Below the pieces are notes generated by a model. The model ran no database searches and was not told the origin of the DNA. It saw only the letters and a program-made list of their open reading frames with translations. A DNA stretch of 64,000 nt. Source: Arthrobacter sp. GMC3 (lineage in GTDB: Bacteria; Actinomycetota; Actinomycetes; Actinomycetales; Micrococcaceae). The stretch spans positions 163,260 to 227,259 of the forward strand of contig NZ_PJIO01000009.1 in the NCBI RefSeq assembly GCF_002929305.1, in the 5' to 3' direction. Positions 27,269 to 36,114 of this stretch are shown in pieces. A program made the position numbers and the translations under genes. Position 1 is the stretch's first letter. The number at the start of each line of letters is the position of its first letter.

Positions 27269-27470
27269 ATCCAGTGTGCGAGATAAGGTCGCGAACTTAC
27301 AAGATTGTGACGAATTTATGACCTACATCGAATAAGTGCTTGAAATTTGCCACCATAAGTGGCAATGGCTGAACTTATGAGCGGATTCGCCGCGGTGAGT
27401 GCGCAGCTGATGCGATTTAAACGCCAACACCTCGCAACTGCTGCGCACTCACCGTATCGCCAGGACTTGG

Positions 27471-29945
27471 CTACTTCCCGAGGCCCGCGCGTCGAAGAGC
27501 CTCGGCCATGGCCGTGTTCGCCGATGAGGGTCCCGAGCCCTGGTTTGCGGCACGCTGCTGTCCACCCTTCGGCTGTCCACTGCGTTGCTGTCCGCCGGAA
27601 TTACCGCCGGTTTTGCCTCCGCCGCCGGGGGTTGCGCGCGCCGAAGTCCGAGGTCCGGCGTCGTTCCCTTTCCGCTCCCGGGAGTTACCTGAGGGCGCCT
27701 TGGCCTCGTCATCCAGGCGCAAGGTGAGGGAGATTCGCTTGCGTTCGGGCTCCACCTCCAGCACCTTCACACGGACCACCTGGCCGGATTTGACCACGGC
27801 ATGCGGGTCAGAGACGAACGAATTGCTCAGCGCAGAGACGTGCACCAGGCCGTCCTGGTGCACACCAATGTCTACGAAAGCGCCAAAGGCGGCCACATTG
27901 GAGACCACGCCTTCGAGAATCATGCCGGGGCGCAGGTCAGTGATTTTCTCGACACCGTCGGCGAAGGTGGCGGTTTCAAAGCGGGGGCGGGGATCACGTC
28001 CGGGCTTTTGCAACTCGGCAACAATGTCTTTGACGGTGGGCAGGCCAAAGCTGCCATCGACGAAGTCACCCGGATTGACGCCGGCCACGGCCCCCACACC
28101 TCCGGAAATCTCGGCGGCTTTTGCGCCCACCGAGGTGAGAATCTTGCGCGCCACCCCGTAGGCCTCGGGGTGAACACTGGAGGCATCCAGCGGCTCGGCA
28201 CCGCCGGTGATGCGCAGGAATCCGGCGCATTGCTCGAACGCCTTGGGGCCCAGGCGGGCCACCTTGAGCAGGTCCCGCCGCTTGCTGAACGGGCCGTGCT
28301 CGTTCCTGTGCGCCACAATGTTTTCACTGAGCAAGGACCCCACCCCCGCCACGCGTGCGAGCAGGGCCGGGGAGGCCATGTTCAGGTCCACGCCCACGGC
28401 GTTCACACAGTCCTCGACGACGGCGTCCAGGGATCGTTCAAGCTTGGCCGGGGTGAGATCGTGCTGGTATTGGCCCACGCCGATCGACTTGGGATCAATT
28501 TTTACCAGCTCGGCCAGCGGGTCCTGTAGCCGTCGGGCGATCGAGACGGCCCCGCGCAGGGACACGTCCATGCCGGGCAGCTCGGCCCCGGCCAGCGCCG
28601 AGGCTGAGTAGACGGATGCACCGGCTTCGGAAACCACCAGCTTGGTCACTTTGAGCCCAGGATTGCTGCGTTTTAGTTCAGCCAGTAACTCGGCGGCAAG
28701 CTTGTCGGTTTCCCGGCTGGCCGTGCCATTACCGATCGCCACCAGTTCTACCTGGTACTTCAGCGCGAGGGCATGCAGCGTGGCCAACGCTTCGTTCCAG
28801 CGCTTTGCCGGAGCGTGCGGATAGATGGTGTCGGTGGCGACCACCTTCCCTGTCCCATCGACCACAGCCACTTTGGTGCCGGTGCGCAACCCCGGGTCCA
28901 GACCTAGCGTCGCCCTGTTCCCGGCCGGTGCGGCCAGCAACACGTCGCGCAGGTTTGCGGCAAAGACGCGTACGGATTCCTCCTCTGCGCTCTGGAACAG
29001 GCGCACGCGCAGGTCCACAGAGAGGCGCGTCAGGATGCGGGTGCGCCAGGCCAGACGGGCGCTTGTCATCAACCAGGTGTCAGCGGCCCTGCCCGACTCG
29101 CTAATACCCAACGAATGGGCCACGGCATTTTCGTAACCGGCGCGAGCTTGCGCCTGCGCATCGGCGTCCCGGGTGTCGGCCTCGGACAGATCCAGGGTCA
29201 GAACGCCCTCCTTTTCGCCGCGCAGCAGGGCCAGCACCCTATGGCTGGGCAGCGTGTGCGGAGGCTGGGCGAAGTCAAAGTAGTCCTTGAACTTCTCCCC
29301 CTCAGCGGCTTTACCGGCCTTCACCTTCGAGCCCAGACGCCCCTTCTTCCACAGCCGCTCGCGAAGCTCCCCCACCAACGCCGCATCCTGACCGGCCCGC
29401 TCGATCAGAATGGCGCGCGCGCCGGCCAACGCTTCATCGGAGCTTGGTACGCCCTTGGCGTCGGAGACGTAGCCATCGGCAGCCACGGCGGGGGCCAGGG
29501 CAGGGTTGGCCAGCAAAGCTTCAAGGAGCGGTTCCAACCCGGCCTCGCGGGCGGCGTCGGCCTTGGTTTTGCGCGTCGACTTGTAGGGAAGGTAAAGATC
29601 TTCCAGCTCAGATTTCGTTGTGGCGGCATCAATCGCCGCGCGCAGGGGGGCAGTCAGCTTGCCTAGCCCGTGGATGGTTTCAAGAATTGCCAGGCGCCGG
29701 GCTTCAAGCTCACGCAGGTACCGCAACCGCTCTTCCAAATCACGCAGCTGGGCGTCGTCGAGGGTCCCGGTTGCCTCTTTCCGGTAGCGGGCAATGAAAG
29801 GCACGCTCGCGCCGTCGTCCAACAGTCCGACGGCGGCACGAACCTGGGCGACTCGCACCCCCAGTTCTGCGGCAATGGCGGCGGCTATGCGCGTCTCAAT
29901 AGTGGCGGCGTCGGGGCGGATCAGGGCGGCAGCAGAATGAGTCAC
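27471..29945 (-). CDS. tex: Tex-family transcription accessory/RNA-binding protein
   Basis: 824 residues, the normal Tex length. Domains in order: N-terminal Tex helical domain (FIARYRKEATGTLDDAQLRD), YqgF/RNase H-like domain (LGLDPGLRTGTKVAVVDGTG), helix-hairpin-helix repeats (VNAVGVDLNMASPALLARVAG), and an S1 RNA-binding domain near 640-720 (GVVSNVAAFGAFVDIGVHQDG). A Gly/Ser/Gln-rich basic tail of about 90 residues follows. Tex binds nucleic acid and affects transcription and stress tolerance. It runs alone; its divergent neighbour is a VOC protein with a palindrome in the shared gap. Confidence 0.96.
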   Translation of the reverse strand: MTHSAAALIRPDAATIETRIAAAIAAELGVRVAQVRAAVGLLDDGASVPFIARYRKEATGTLDDAQLRDLEERLRYLRELEARRLAILETIHGLGKLTAPLRAAIDAATTKSELEDLYLPYKSTRKTKADAAREAGLEPLLEALLANPALAPAVAADGYVSDAKGVPSSDEALAGARAILIERAGQDAALVGELRERLWKKGRLGSKVKAGKAAEGEKFKDYFDFAQPPHTLPSHRVLALLRGEKEGVLTLDLSEADTRDADAQAQARAGYENAVAHSLGISESGRAADTWLMTSARLAWRTRILTRLSVDLRVRLFQSAEEESVRVFAANLRDVLLAAPAGNRATLGLDPGLRTGTKVAVVDGTGKVVATDTIYPHAPAKRWNEALATLHALALKYQVELVAIGNGTASRETDKLAAELLAELKRSNPGLKVTKLVVSEAGASVYSASALAGAELPGMDVSLRGAVSIARRLQDPLAELVKIDPKSIGVGQYQHDLTPAKLERSLDAVVEDCVNAVGVDLNMASPALLARVAGVGSLLSENIVAHRNEHGPFSKRRDLLKVARLGPKAFEQCAGFLRITGGAEPLDASSVHPEAYGVARKILTSVGAKAAEISGGVGAVAGVNPGDFVDGSFGLPTVKDIVAELQKPGRDPRPRFETATFADGVEKITDLRPGMILEGVVSNVAAFGAFVDIGVHQDGLVHVSALSNSFVSDPHAVVKSGQVVRVKVLEVEPERKRISLTLRLDDEAKAPSGNSRERKGNDAGPRTSARATPGGGGKTGGNSGGQQRSGQPKGGQQRAANQGSGPSSANTAMAEALRRAGLGK

Positions 29946-30008
29946 AAGGACAATTCTGCCCCAGATTCGCCGTCCCGCGCGGCACCCCCAACACAGGACA
30001 TCCCATAT

Positions 30009-30028
30009 GACTTAGGTAACACTAAGTC
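30009..30028. promoter_or_regulatory. Inverted repeat between tex and VOC gene
   Basis: GACTTAG-gtaaca-CTAAGTC, 7-bp perfect arms with a 6-nt spacer, in the 116-nt divergent gap between tex and the glyoxalase-like gene. It looks like an operator for an unlinked regulator; no regulator gene is adjacent. Confidence 0.42.
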
Positions 30029-30061
30029 GAGAGCCCGATCACAAAGTGCCAAGATGATCCT

Positions 30062-30700
30062 ATGCGAATGGATCATGTCTCTTACGCCTGTGAATCAGAT
30101 GGATTGGCTGCCACCACGGAGCGAATCGCAACCGCCCTCGGGGTCGATGCAGTACGCGGTGGAATACATCCGCGCTTCGGCACCCGCAATATGATTATTC
30201 CTCTCACCGACCACCACTATGTGGAAATTGTTGAGTGCCTCAACCACCCGGCGTCAGACAAAGCCCCGTTCGGGCAGGCCGTCAAGGCCCGGTCCGCGGC
30301 AGGAGGTGGCTGGATGGGATGGTGTGTCGCCGTTGACGACCTGACCCCGTTCGAGGACCGCCTTGGCCGCAGTGCCGTGCCTGGTAATCGCAAGTTCCCT
30401 GACGGGCAAGAACTGGTGTGGCAGCAGATCGGCATCAAGGGTCTCATCGCAGACCCGCAGGTGCCGTACATGCTCAAGTGGGAAGGGGATCCTGCCCTGC
30501 ACCCCTCACTGGCTCGCCCCTCCACAGTCAAGCTTTCATCGCTGACCATTGCCGGTAGCGCCGAACGCGTCACCGAATGGCTCGGCGAGCCCGTTGAACG
30601 TCCCTTGGATGACGTCTCGGTCGAATGGATCGCGCCCCGCGGCACGCCCGGCATCATGAGCGTCACCTTTGAAACGGCCAACGGCCCGGTCACCATTTAG
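30062..30700 (+). CDS. Glyoxalase-like (VOC superfamily) domain protein
   Basis: 212 residues, Glyoxalase_3-like. It opens with MRMDHVSYACESDGLAATTE, which is the typical metal-ligand histidine strand, and ITPLTDHHYVEIVECLNHP-like second module (IIPLTDHHYVEIVECL). The C-terminal half (ARPSTVKLSSLTIAGSAERV) holds a second half-module. Function unknown; family members include dioxygenases and resistance proteins. The start could also be ATG 30068. Confidence 0.82.
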   Translation: MRMDHVSYACESDGLAATTERIATALGVDAVRGGIHPRFGTRNMIIPLTDHHYVEIVECLNHPASDKAPFGQAVKARSAAGGGWMGWCVAVDDLTPFEDRLGRSAVPGNRKFPDGQELVWQQIGIKGLIADPQVPYMLKWEGDPALHPSLARPSTVKLSSLTIAGSAERVTEWLGEPVERPLDDVSVEWIAPRGTPGIMSVTFETANGPVTI

Positions 30701-30775
30701 CTCTTCACGTGGGTCCACGTTGGGACCACGACGGCGGCACTCTCCCTTTGTGGGCGAGTGCCGTTTGCGTTGGCA

Positions 30776-31591
30776 CTACCCGAACCCGAGCGCCGGGCCC
30801 ATGGTGAACGCTGCAATGTCGACGAGCGAATGCGCAATCACCAAGGGCATGACCCGGCCATATTTCTTGTACAACCAACAAAACAACAGCCCCATCAAGA
30901 AGTTGCCCACAAAGGGGCCGAAGCCCTGGTACAGGTGGTAGCTGCCGCGGATTAGCGAGCTGATGACCGCCGCCGCGACAGGCGAGAAACCGATCTTCTC
31001 CAGACGACCCAGGAGGTAGCCCACCATGATGACTTCCTCCAGCAGCCCGTTGTGGATGGCGGAGAGGATCAGCACCGGGATGGTCCACCAATACTGATTC
31101 AACGCGCTGGGGATGATCTCGGTGGTGACGCCCAACGCCCGGCCAGCCGCATAGAGACCCAGCGACGGCACGCCAATCACGATTAGCAGACCCAAGGCGC
31201 CCAGCCCGTCGCGGACGGGGTGCCTGAAGTCGAGCCCGATGCGCCGGAACACCGATTTCCCAGGCTCTGCCAGCAGGTAGAACACCAGGAACACCGGAAC
31301 CAGGGCAAAGAAGATGCCCAGCAGCTGGTAGGTAAGGTCGAAATACTCGCGGCTACTCTGCGTCGTGTTCAGCGTGGAAGTACCCGCCGACAGAGGCGCC
31401 GCCGTCATTTTCTGAATCAGGGACACCACCGAGTACACCGCCGACTGCCCCAGGGAAAGCCCCAGCACCAGGAGCACCTCAAAGATGAGCCTGCGCCGAG
31501 ACCTCCCTCCCCACGAGAAGCTGACGACGCCGGACTCGGGGCCGGCGTGGGTTGCTGGTGTGGACAGATTCTCACTCATGTACACCATCAT
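30776..31591 (-). CDS. CPBP-family intramembrane protease homologue
   Basis: About 271 residues with eight or so transmembrane segments. The CAAX-protease/bacteriocin-processing motifs are visible: LLEEVIMVGYLLGRL (paired Glu), IRGSYHLYQGFGPF (His) and LVIAHSLVDIAAF (His). Members cleave substrates in the membrane or act in bacteriocin immunity. I start at 31591 (GGAGG ten nt and GGAAGG one nt upstream); ATG 31588 or 31579 are alternatives. It is convergent with the VOC gene. Confidence 0.85.
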   Translation of the reverse strand: MMVYMSENLSTPATHAGPESGVVSFSWGGRSRRRLIFEVLLVLGLSLGQSAVYSVVSLIQKMTAAPLSAGTSTLNTTQSSREYFDLTYQLLGIFFALVPVFLVFYLLAEPGKSVFRRIGLDFRHPVRDGLGALGLLIVIGVPSLGLYAAGRALGVTTEIIPSALNQYWWTIPVLILSAIHNGLLEEVIMVGYLLGRLEKIGFSPVAAAVISSLIRGSYHLYQGFGPFVGNFLMGLLFCWLYKKYGRVMPLVIAHSLVDIAAFTMGPALGFG

Positions 31592-31755
31592 GCCTTCCCT
31601 GCCTCCGATTCTCCGTTCCGCCTGCAGGAAATGCTGCCGCAGATTCTTCACGTCCAAGTTGCCAGGGCTTGGAGTTCCGAAACTCGACCGATATAAAACA
31701 CGATCCGCATTCCGGAGGACCTCAACGAGGCCGTTGCATCCATGGACAAGCATCC

Positions 31756-31784
31756 TTGACGTAAAGGTCGCTTGTCAGTAAAGT
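31756..31784 (+). promoter_or_regulatory. Sigma-70-type promoter of the membrane/Xre operon
   Basis: TTGACG, 17-nt spacer, TAAAGT, about 60 nt upstream of the membrane gene at 31843. This is the best-looking housekeeping promoter in the window. Confidence 0.6.
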
Positions 31785-31803
31785 CTCCCTTACATCAAGG
31801 GAG
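31785..31803. promoter_or_regulatory. Inverted repeat abutting the -10 box
   Basis: CTCCCTT-acatc-AAGGGAG, perfect 7-bp arms with a 5-nt spacer, begins at the base after the -10 hexamer, covering the expected transcription start. A repressor bound here would block initiation; the Xre protein of the operon is the obvious candidate. Confidence 0.55.
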
Positions 31804-31842
31804 CTCAATCGGGGCTTCGCAGCTAGAGAGAAGGTTGATGAC

Positions 31843-32307
31843 ATGAACGTCACCGGGGTTTCACAGACGCGCTGGGGAAAGGCACGCTTTGGAGGCGGCT
31901 CCGCGGCACTTTGGAGCATCTCGATTGGGATAGGAGCAATCACCTCAGCGGGCCTAGGATGGCTCTTCCTGCTGCTCGGTGATGTGGAGCGACCCGTGCT
32001 CGCATTCACCATTACGCTCGCTAGCACGCTGCCGGTCACCACAGCACTGGGATGGGCGGTCCTCGTTGACCGCTCAACCCTTAAGGGGGCGATCGAAAAA
32101 CCAGACGACTCCATCGAGTCGTCCTGGTACCAGAAGGCAGCGGTTGGCGCTTTCGGAGACATCCTGATCATCGGCGGCCTTGGTGCTGCCGTGTTCGCTT
32201 TTACGAAGATCGAAGCTCCGATTAGTTGGTGCCTCGCCGCCGTGGTGCTGTTTGCCATGGTCGACTTCGCGGGACGTTACGCGTGGCAGAAGAAGTCAGT
32301 TTCCTGA
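31843..32307 (+). CDS. Four-helix membrane protein paired with Xre regulator
   Basis: 154 residues with four hydrophobic helices (about 24-44, 52-72, 98-118, 124-142) and no known catalytic motif. Its stop overlaps the start of the downstream Xre gene by 1 nt (TGATG). Similar two-gene modules, a short membrane protein plus a 65-75 residue Xre regulator, are common in Gram-positive bacteria (DUF2178/DUF3169-like), with unclear function. Confidence 0.72.
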   Translation: MNVTGVSQTRWGKARFGGGSAALWSISIGIGAITSAGLGWLFLLLGDVERPVLAFTITLASTLPVTTALGWAVLVDRSTLKGAIEKPDDSIESSWYQKAAVGAFGDILIIGGLGAAVFAFTKIEAPISWCLAAVVLFAMVDFAGRYAWQKKSVS

Positions 32308-32501
32308 TGCAGAACACGCTTCCACAGCGCCGCCAAGATCTTGGATGGTCTCAACAACGTTTGGCGGACGAGCTCGGGGTGTCGCGTCAAACCATTATTT
32401 CCATTGAGAAGGGCCACTACGACCCTTCGCTGCCGGTTGCTTTCAGGATCGCAGCCGTTTTTCAATGCAGTATTGAAGATCTGTTCACCCCAGTCCTGTA
32501 G
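32307..32501 (+). CDS. Xre-family helix-turn-helix regulator (YozG-like)
   Basis: Compact DNA-binding protein of 64 residues made only of an HTH_3 domain: LPQRRQDLGWSQQRLADELG, VSRQTIISIEKGHYDPSL, VAFRIAAVFQCSIEDLF. The ATG at 32307 overlaps the upstream stop, which decides the start over the longer frame from 32226. It probably autoregulates the operon through the inverted repeat next to the promoter. Confidence 0.9.
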   Translation: MQNTLPQRRQDLGWSQQRLADELGVSRQTIISIEKGHYDPSLPVAFRIAAVFQCSIEDLFTPVL

Positions 32502-32604
32502 TCCAATCCGCTGCATCACACAGTCCCACCGGGTGTTCCTTAGAGAACCGGCAAGGAGTGACACCCGTCGTGGTCCGGCATGTCCCCCGGGCTATGCTCA
32601 AGGA

Positions 32605-33222
32605 GTGAATTTCACCGATGTCACTTTGATGGAAAACCAGTTCGTGCGGCTCGAGCCACTTTGCCAGGTGCACCACGACGACCTCGTCATGGCAGTTGAG
32701 GTCGATGAGTTGTGGAAGACCTGGTACAACACCCATGTTCCCAACCCGGACTCAATGGCCGCGGAGATCACCCGCCTGCTGGCCCTAAACGCCGAGGGGC
32801 GAATGGTCCCGTGGGCCATCATCGATCCGGTCACTTCACACGCCGTTGGTGTGACCACGTATTTGAATCTCGATCCAGCCAATCGCCGTCTCGAAATCGG
32901 TTCAACCTGGATCGGCTCGAAGGCACAGGGCACGGGGATCAACGCCGCAGCCAAATTGCTTCTACTCCAGCGAGCGTTTGAGGAACTGGGCTGCATTGCC
33001 GTGGAGTTCCGTGCACATTGGCACAACCACCAATCACGCCGCGCCGTCGAACGCCTTGGCGCCAAACAAGACGGCGTCCTTCGCAACCACCGGATTTTCG
33101 AGAATGGCACCGTTCGCGACACCGTCGTGTTTTCCATTGTCGAAGCAGAGTGGCCGACAGTGAAGTTCGGACTGTCTGAACGACTCGGCGCTCACCTACG
33201 GCAATCTGCCTCCGCGAGTTGA
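32605..33222 (+). CDS. GNAT family N-acetyltransferase (RimL-like)
   Basis: 205 residues. The N-terminal NFTDVTLMENQFVRLEPL is the standard RimJ/L opening, supporting the GTG start at 32605 even though AAGGA lies almost directly against it; ATG 32629 is the alternative. The CoA-binding area is STWIGSKAQGTGINAAAKLL, and HNHQSRRAVERLGAKQDGVL is the conserved C-terminal block. It may acetylate or act as a resistance-like protein; substrate unknown. Confidence 0.85.
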   Translation: MNFTDVTLMENQFVRLEPLCQVHHDDLVMAVEVDELWKTWYNTHVPNPDSMAAEITRLLALNAEGRMVPWAIIDPVTSHAVGVTTYLNLDPANRRLEIGSTWIGSKAQGTGINAAAKLLLLQRAFEELGCIAVEFRAHWHNHQSRRAVERLGAKQDGVLRNHRIFENGTVRDTVVFSIVEAEWPTVKFGLSERLGAHLRQSASAS

Positions 33223-33499
33223 ACGTCCGCTCTCACTCCTTTAGGTATTGGGGCTACCAATCACTGACCAACTCCCGGCGTCTACATAGCTCCGTCATCG
33301 GCTTTGCGCCACGAAATCTGTGTGCCGCGCGTCCCGTAGACCGTTCCCGTACGGGTTGCCGTCGCGAGTCGCAGAACATCATGATGGAGGTCGAAACTAC
33401 ACTCTTGAAACGCCCCGATGAGCCCCGTTCTCCTCGGAGCTTCTGCTTTGCCCGGAAATCAGATCAGGGTCAAACCGGGACCTGCAGCCCAGCTGAGCC

Positions 33500-33718
33500 T
33501 CATTTGCTCGGGCGGCCGGTTTTCGGTCGCCTGAGGCCGAGCGCCACAAGGATGATACCGATGCCCGCGACGATCAGCCCGACGGTGAGCCACATTCGGT
33601 TACCGGTCATGAAACTTCCCGGGATCAGGTTCATTCCCTGCCCGGCGAATACTCCACCGATGATCACAGCGATCAAACCTATGGCGATGAGGGCGATGCG
33701 CCCGACTCTGCTGTTCAC
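33500..33718 (-). CDS. Small two-helix membrane protein
   Basis: 72 residues from GTG 33718, which has AGG five nt upstream; an ORF back to 33799 adds only a Cys/His leader. Two helices (IALIAIGLIAVIIGGVFAGQ and WLTVGLIVAGIGIILVALGL) flank the loop LIPGSFMTGNRM. Loops of the form IPGSFM(T/S)G recur in small actinobacterial membrane proteins of unknown function. Confidence 0.65.
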   Translation of the reverse strand: MNSRVGRIALIAIGLIAVIIGGVFAGQGMNLIPGSFMTGNRMWLTVGLIVAGIGIILVALGLRRPKTGRPSK

Positions 33719-33984
33719 GTTACCTAGCTTACTCTTGACCGCTTCGTGCTCATGGGAGACTGCCCTCAGATCAGGGCCGCAGCAGAGCGCATGGCGCAAT
33801 CAGGACGTTTCATCCAATGGTCCAGCCAGCCTTCCCCTGCCGGACGAACCATCGCTAATTGTTCATGTTCTGGATCTGATGTTCCGGTGTTCCGGGGCAC
33901 GAGCCCTGATCGGGACCGTTGCAACTCGGGCTCGACGCCGAGATACCCCGGCCCGAGAATCGCTTGCGGGTCGCGCGGGACCGG

Positions 33985-34446
33985 TCAGTGTCGTGAGGCC
34001 GCCCGGAGGTGCGCCTCGCGGAGGAGGTCGCGCAGTAGGGTGGAGGTATTGAGGCCGGGCGACACGACGGCCAACCAACCCTGCTGGCCGTACTGCGGGT
34101 GCGGTATGACGACGTCTATTGTGGCAGGATCCTCTGCCGGCGTCCGTCGGGTGTGCTCTGAAGGCGGGTAGCCGATGAGTTGTGTGAACCGGTCGCGACC
34201 AACATTGACGTTGACGCGGAAGACCCCCTGGCGGTTTAGCTGCGAGCTCTCATCGAAGCCTGGATAGTCCTTTGTTACCACGGTGGCAAACGGCCATCGG
34301 TGGTCGGCCGGCAGCGCGGCCGATGCCGCGTCGTAGGCAAACGAGTCACCCCACGCGATTCCCGGGGCATCACTTTGAGCGGCAACGGTCTCCACGACAA
34401 CCCCGGGAAGTGACTTCAACCAAGTGATAATCTCTTCTTCACTCAT
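33985..34446 (-). CDS. DUF6194-like protein
   Basis: 153 residues. It has the pattern I associate with DUF6194: an N-terminal EEEIITWLKSLPGVVVET, FATVVTKDYPGFDESSQLNR, GVFRVNVNVGRDRFTQLIG, and VVIPHPQYGQQGWLAVVSP near the end. Function unknown. I start at ATG 34446; the longer frame begins with a TTG and adds a non-conserved leader. Confidence 0.72.
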   Translation of the reverse strand: MSEEEIITWLKSLPGVVVETVAAQSDAPGIAWGDSFAYDAASAALPADHRWPFATVVTKDYPGFDESSQLNRQGVFRVNVNVGRDRFTQLIGYPPSEHTRRTPAEDPATIDVVIPHPQYGQQGWLAVVSPGLNTSTLLRDLLREAHLRAASRH

Positions 34447-34666
34447 GCCCCCGATACTGGTTGAAGACCCCCAGTGAGTCAAGACATCGGAGTTGGACAA
34501 CGCCTAGGGTCGAGGGGGAAAGGACACCGCCCTCGCCGATGTCCATTCCAAGCGGTCCCCGGTTATCGACCCACGATCGGAATCCAAGGGCTGTCCTGCG
34601 GCAGGTTCCCCAGCGGGATGCCACCGCTGTTACTGCTTCCACCTTGCCTATGGCACAATCCTCGTT

Positions 34667-34945
34667 GTGAATACCATCGATTTGACTGGGCAACTGATCT
34701 GCAAAGGCGACGACGAGATTGCAGTCGTTACAGAGTTTCTACCTCGACATATTGAACTGACTCACGCTGAACCCGGTTGCATTTCTTTCGAGGTGAACCC
34801 GACTGACGATCCACGAGTGTGGAATGTCGCCGAGCGTTTCCAGGATGCTGACTCTTTCCATTCCCATCAAGCACGTGTCAAGGCCAGCGACTGGGGACGG
34901 GCAACGGCAGGCATCAAACGAAGCTATTCCATAACGGGCTTGTAG
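34667..34945 (+). CDS. ABM-fold monooxygenase (putative quinol monooxygenase)
   Basis: 92 residues. LTGQLICKGDDEIAVVTEFL, HAEPGCISFEVNPTDDPRVW and DADSFHSHQARVKASDWG fit the antibiotic biosynthesis monooxygenase fold, including the conserved His. GTG start without a ribosome-binding site; CACAAT ends 7 nt before it with TTACTG 18 nt further up, so the message may be leaderless. It is a paralogue in fold of the gene at 22153-22455. Confidence 0.8.
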   Translation: MNTIDLTGQLICKGDDEIAVVTEFLPRHIELTHAEPGCISFEVNPTDDPRVWNVAERFQDADSFHSHQARVKASDWGRATAGIKRSYSITGL

Positions 34946-35059
34946 ACTCCGGATTTCCGCAGTTCCACATTTCTCGGTGGTTCCGTTTTCCCTTGAGCAC
35001 TGCTCATCCGCTGACGGTACCTCGTGCAGACGTGGACGGCTGCGGTCCAATCCCCGCGG

Positions 35060-35425
35060 TTACGACGAGGGGCTGGTGAATCGGAGGTAATAGCCATCCG
35101 GGTCCGTGACGCGGAAATCGACCAGTCCCCAATCTCGCTCCTGAAGGTCCTCCGTGAGAGTGATGCCCCCATCGACGATTCGGTCTCGCAGAGCATGCAC
35201 ATCATCGACCTCGATCACCATTTCCGTCATCACCGGATGAGCACGACGCGCCAGATCGACTGGTTCGGATTCGCATAAACCGATCCGAACTGTTCCCATG
35301 CGAAGCGACGCGTAACGTGGTGGACCATCCTTGCGACCGATCACTTGAAAGCCCAAAAGATCGTAGAAAGCTGTCGTCATGTCCACATCGCCGGGAAAGA
35401 TCTCAACTCTCAAGAATGCATCCAT
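35060..35425 (-). CDS. VOC family protein (glyoxalase/bleomycin-resistance fold)
   Basis: 121 residues. Single VOC module pair: MDAFLRVEIFPGDVDMTTAF, YDLLGFQVIGRKDGPPRYAS, VMTEMVIEVDDVHALRD and FRVTDPDGYYLRF. The DPDGYYLRF ending is diagnostic. The start at 35425 is preceded by AAGGT eight nt upstream. Substrate unknown; one of five VOC genes in the window. Confidence 0.87.
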   Translation of the reverse strand: MDAFLRVEIFPGDVDMTTAFYDLLGFQVIGRKDGPPRYASLRMGTVRIGLCESEPVDLARRAHPVMTEMVIEVDDVHALRDRIVDGGITLTEDLQERDWGLVDFRVTDPDGYYLRFTSPSS

Positions 35426-35597
35426 AGAATCTACCTTGACCCATCTGCGAATATCCGTCGATGGCACCCCGGCGCCATCACTTTCGCCAGGGCGGGACTT
35501 CTTCGCACAACGTGATGAGCCCCGCATGCAAACCGACTTATGGGACGGATCTTACTGGTTTGCGGCCCAAATGGAGATGCCAGCCGCGAAGAGGAAC

Positions 35598-35960
35598 CTA
35601 TGCACCCTTCGCATCCGGTTGGCTGTTTAATGATCGAGATCCTAGAGCGAGGTGGATTGCTCTTAGCTGATCAAAGTAGCGGAAGTTCACCTTCATCGTT
35701 TCTCTACCAACGGTGACGGTGCAGAAGAGCCCGCTCGGCTTACCAAGGAACTGATCGCGGGGTGACTCCTCTATGAGGCGCTTGATGACCGTCTGCGAAA
35801 ACGTTCCCGAACCGAACACCATGAAGCGGCGATCGGTCGCGATCACGATTCGGTACCCCCCGCCACGGTTTTGGATGGTCATCTGCGCCGCGAACCCGCC
35901 GTGAATTACTTCGCCAGGTTCAACCTGTGTTTGGGCGCGCTGAATGATCTTGTCTGCCAT
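35598..35960 (-). CDS. PH-like domain protein of unknown function
   Basis: 120 residues. PGEVIHGGFAAQMTIQN then YRIVIATDRRFMVFGSG is the strand pattern of bacterial PH-like (YokE/bPH) domains, which read 'TDRRF' at this place. No catalytic residues or membrane helix are visible. The start at 35960 is preferred because GGAG lies nine nt upstream; ATG 35966 is three nt from it. Role unknown. Confidence 0.62.
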   Translation of the reverse strand: MADKIIQRAQTQVEPGEVIHGGFAAQMTIQNRGGGYRIVIATDRRFMVFGSGTFSQTVIKRLIEESPRDQFLGKPSGLFCTVTVGRETMKVNFRYFDQLRAIHLALGSRSLNSQPDAKGA

Positions 35961-36114
35961 GGTCATGCGCTCCACAATATCAGCGCCGTTTCAAGGACCA
36001 GACGCAATTTTTCAAAGCGGCCGGTGGGAGCCGTCTCATACTTCGTTGCGCCCGGCGGCCGTTCGGCATGCCTACCAGGTGCATGCCGCGAGGTTGTCGG
36101 CGTAAGGTGACGGC

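Noticed and set aside
33223..33499. Possible tRNA or structured RNA in the gap upstream of the small membrane protein gene
   Set aside because: Several short GC-rich inverted repeats occur but no cloverleaf or T-loop (GGTTCGANTC) could be assembled.
33723..34052. Plus-strand frame with LPDEPSLIVHVLDLMFRCSG
   Set aside because: Partly antisense to the DUF6194-like gene, no family match; treated as non-coding.
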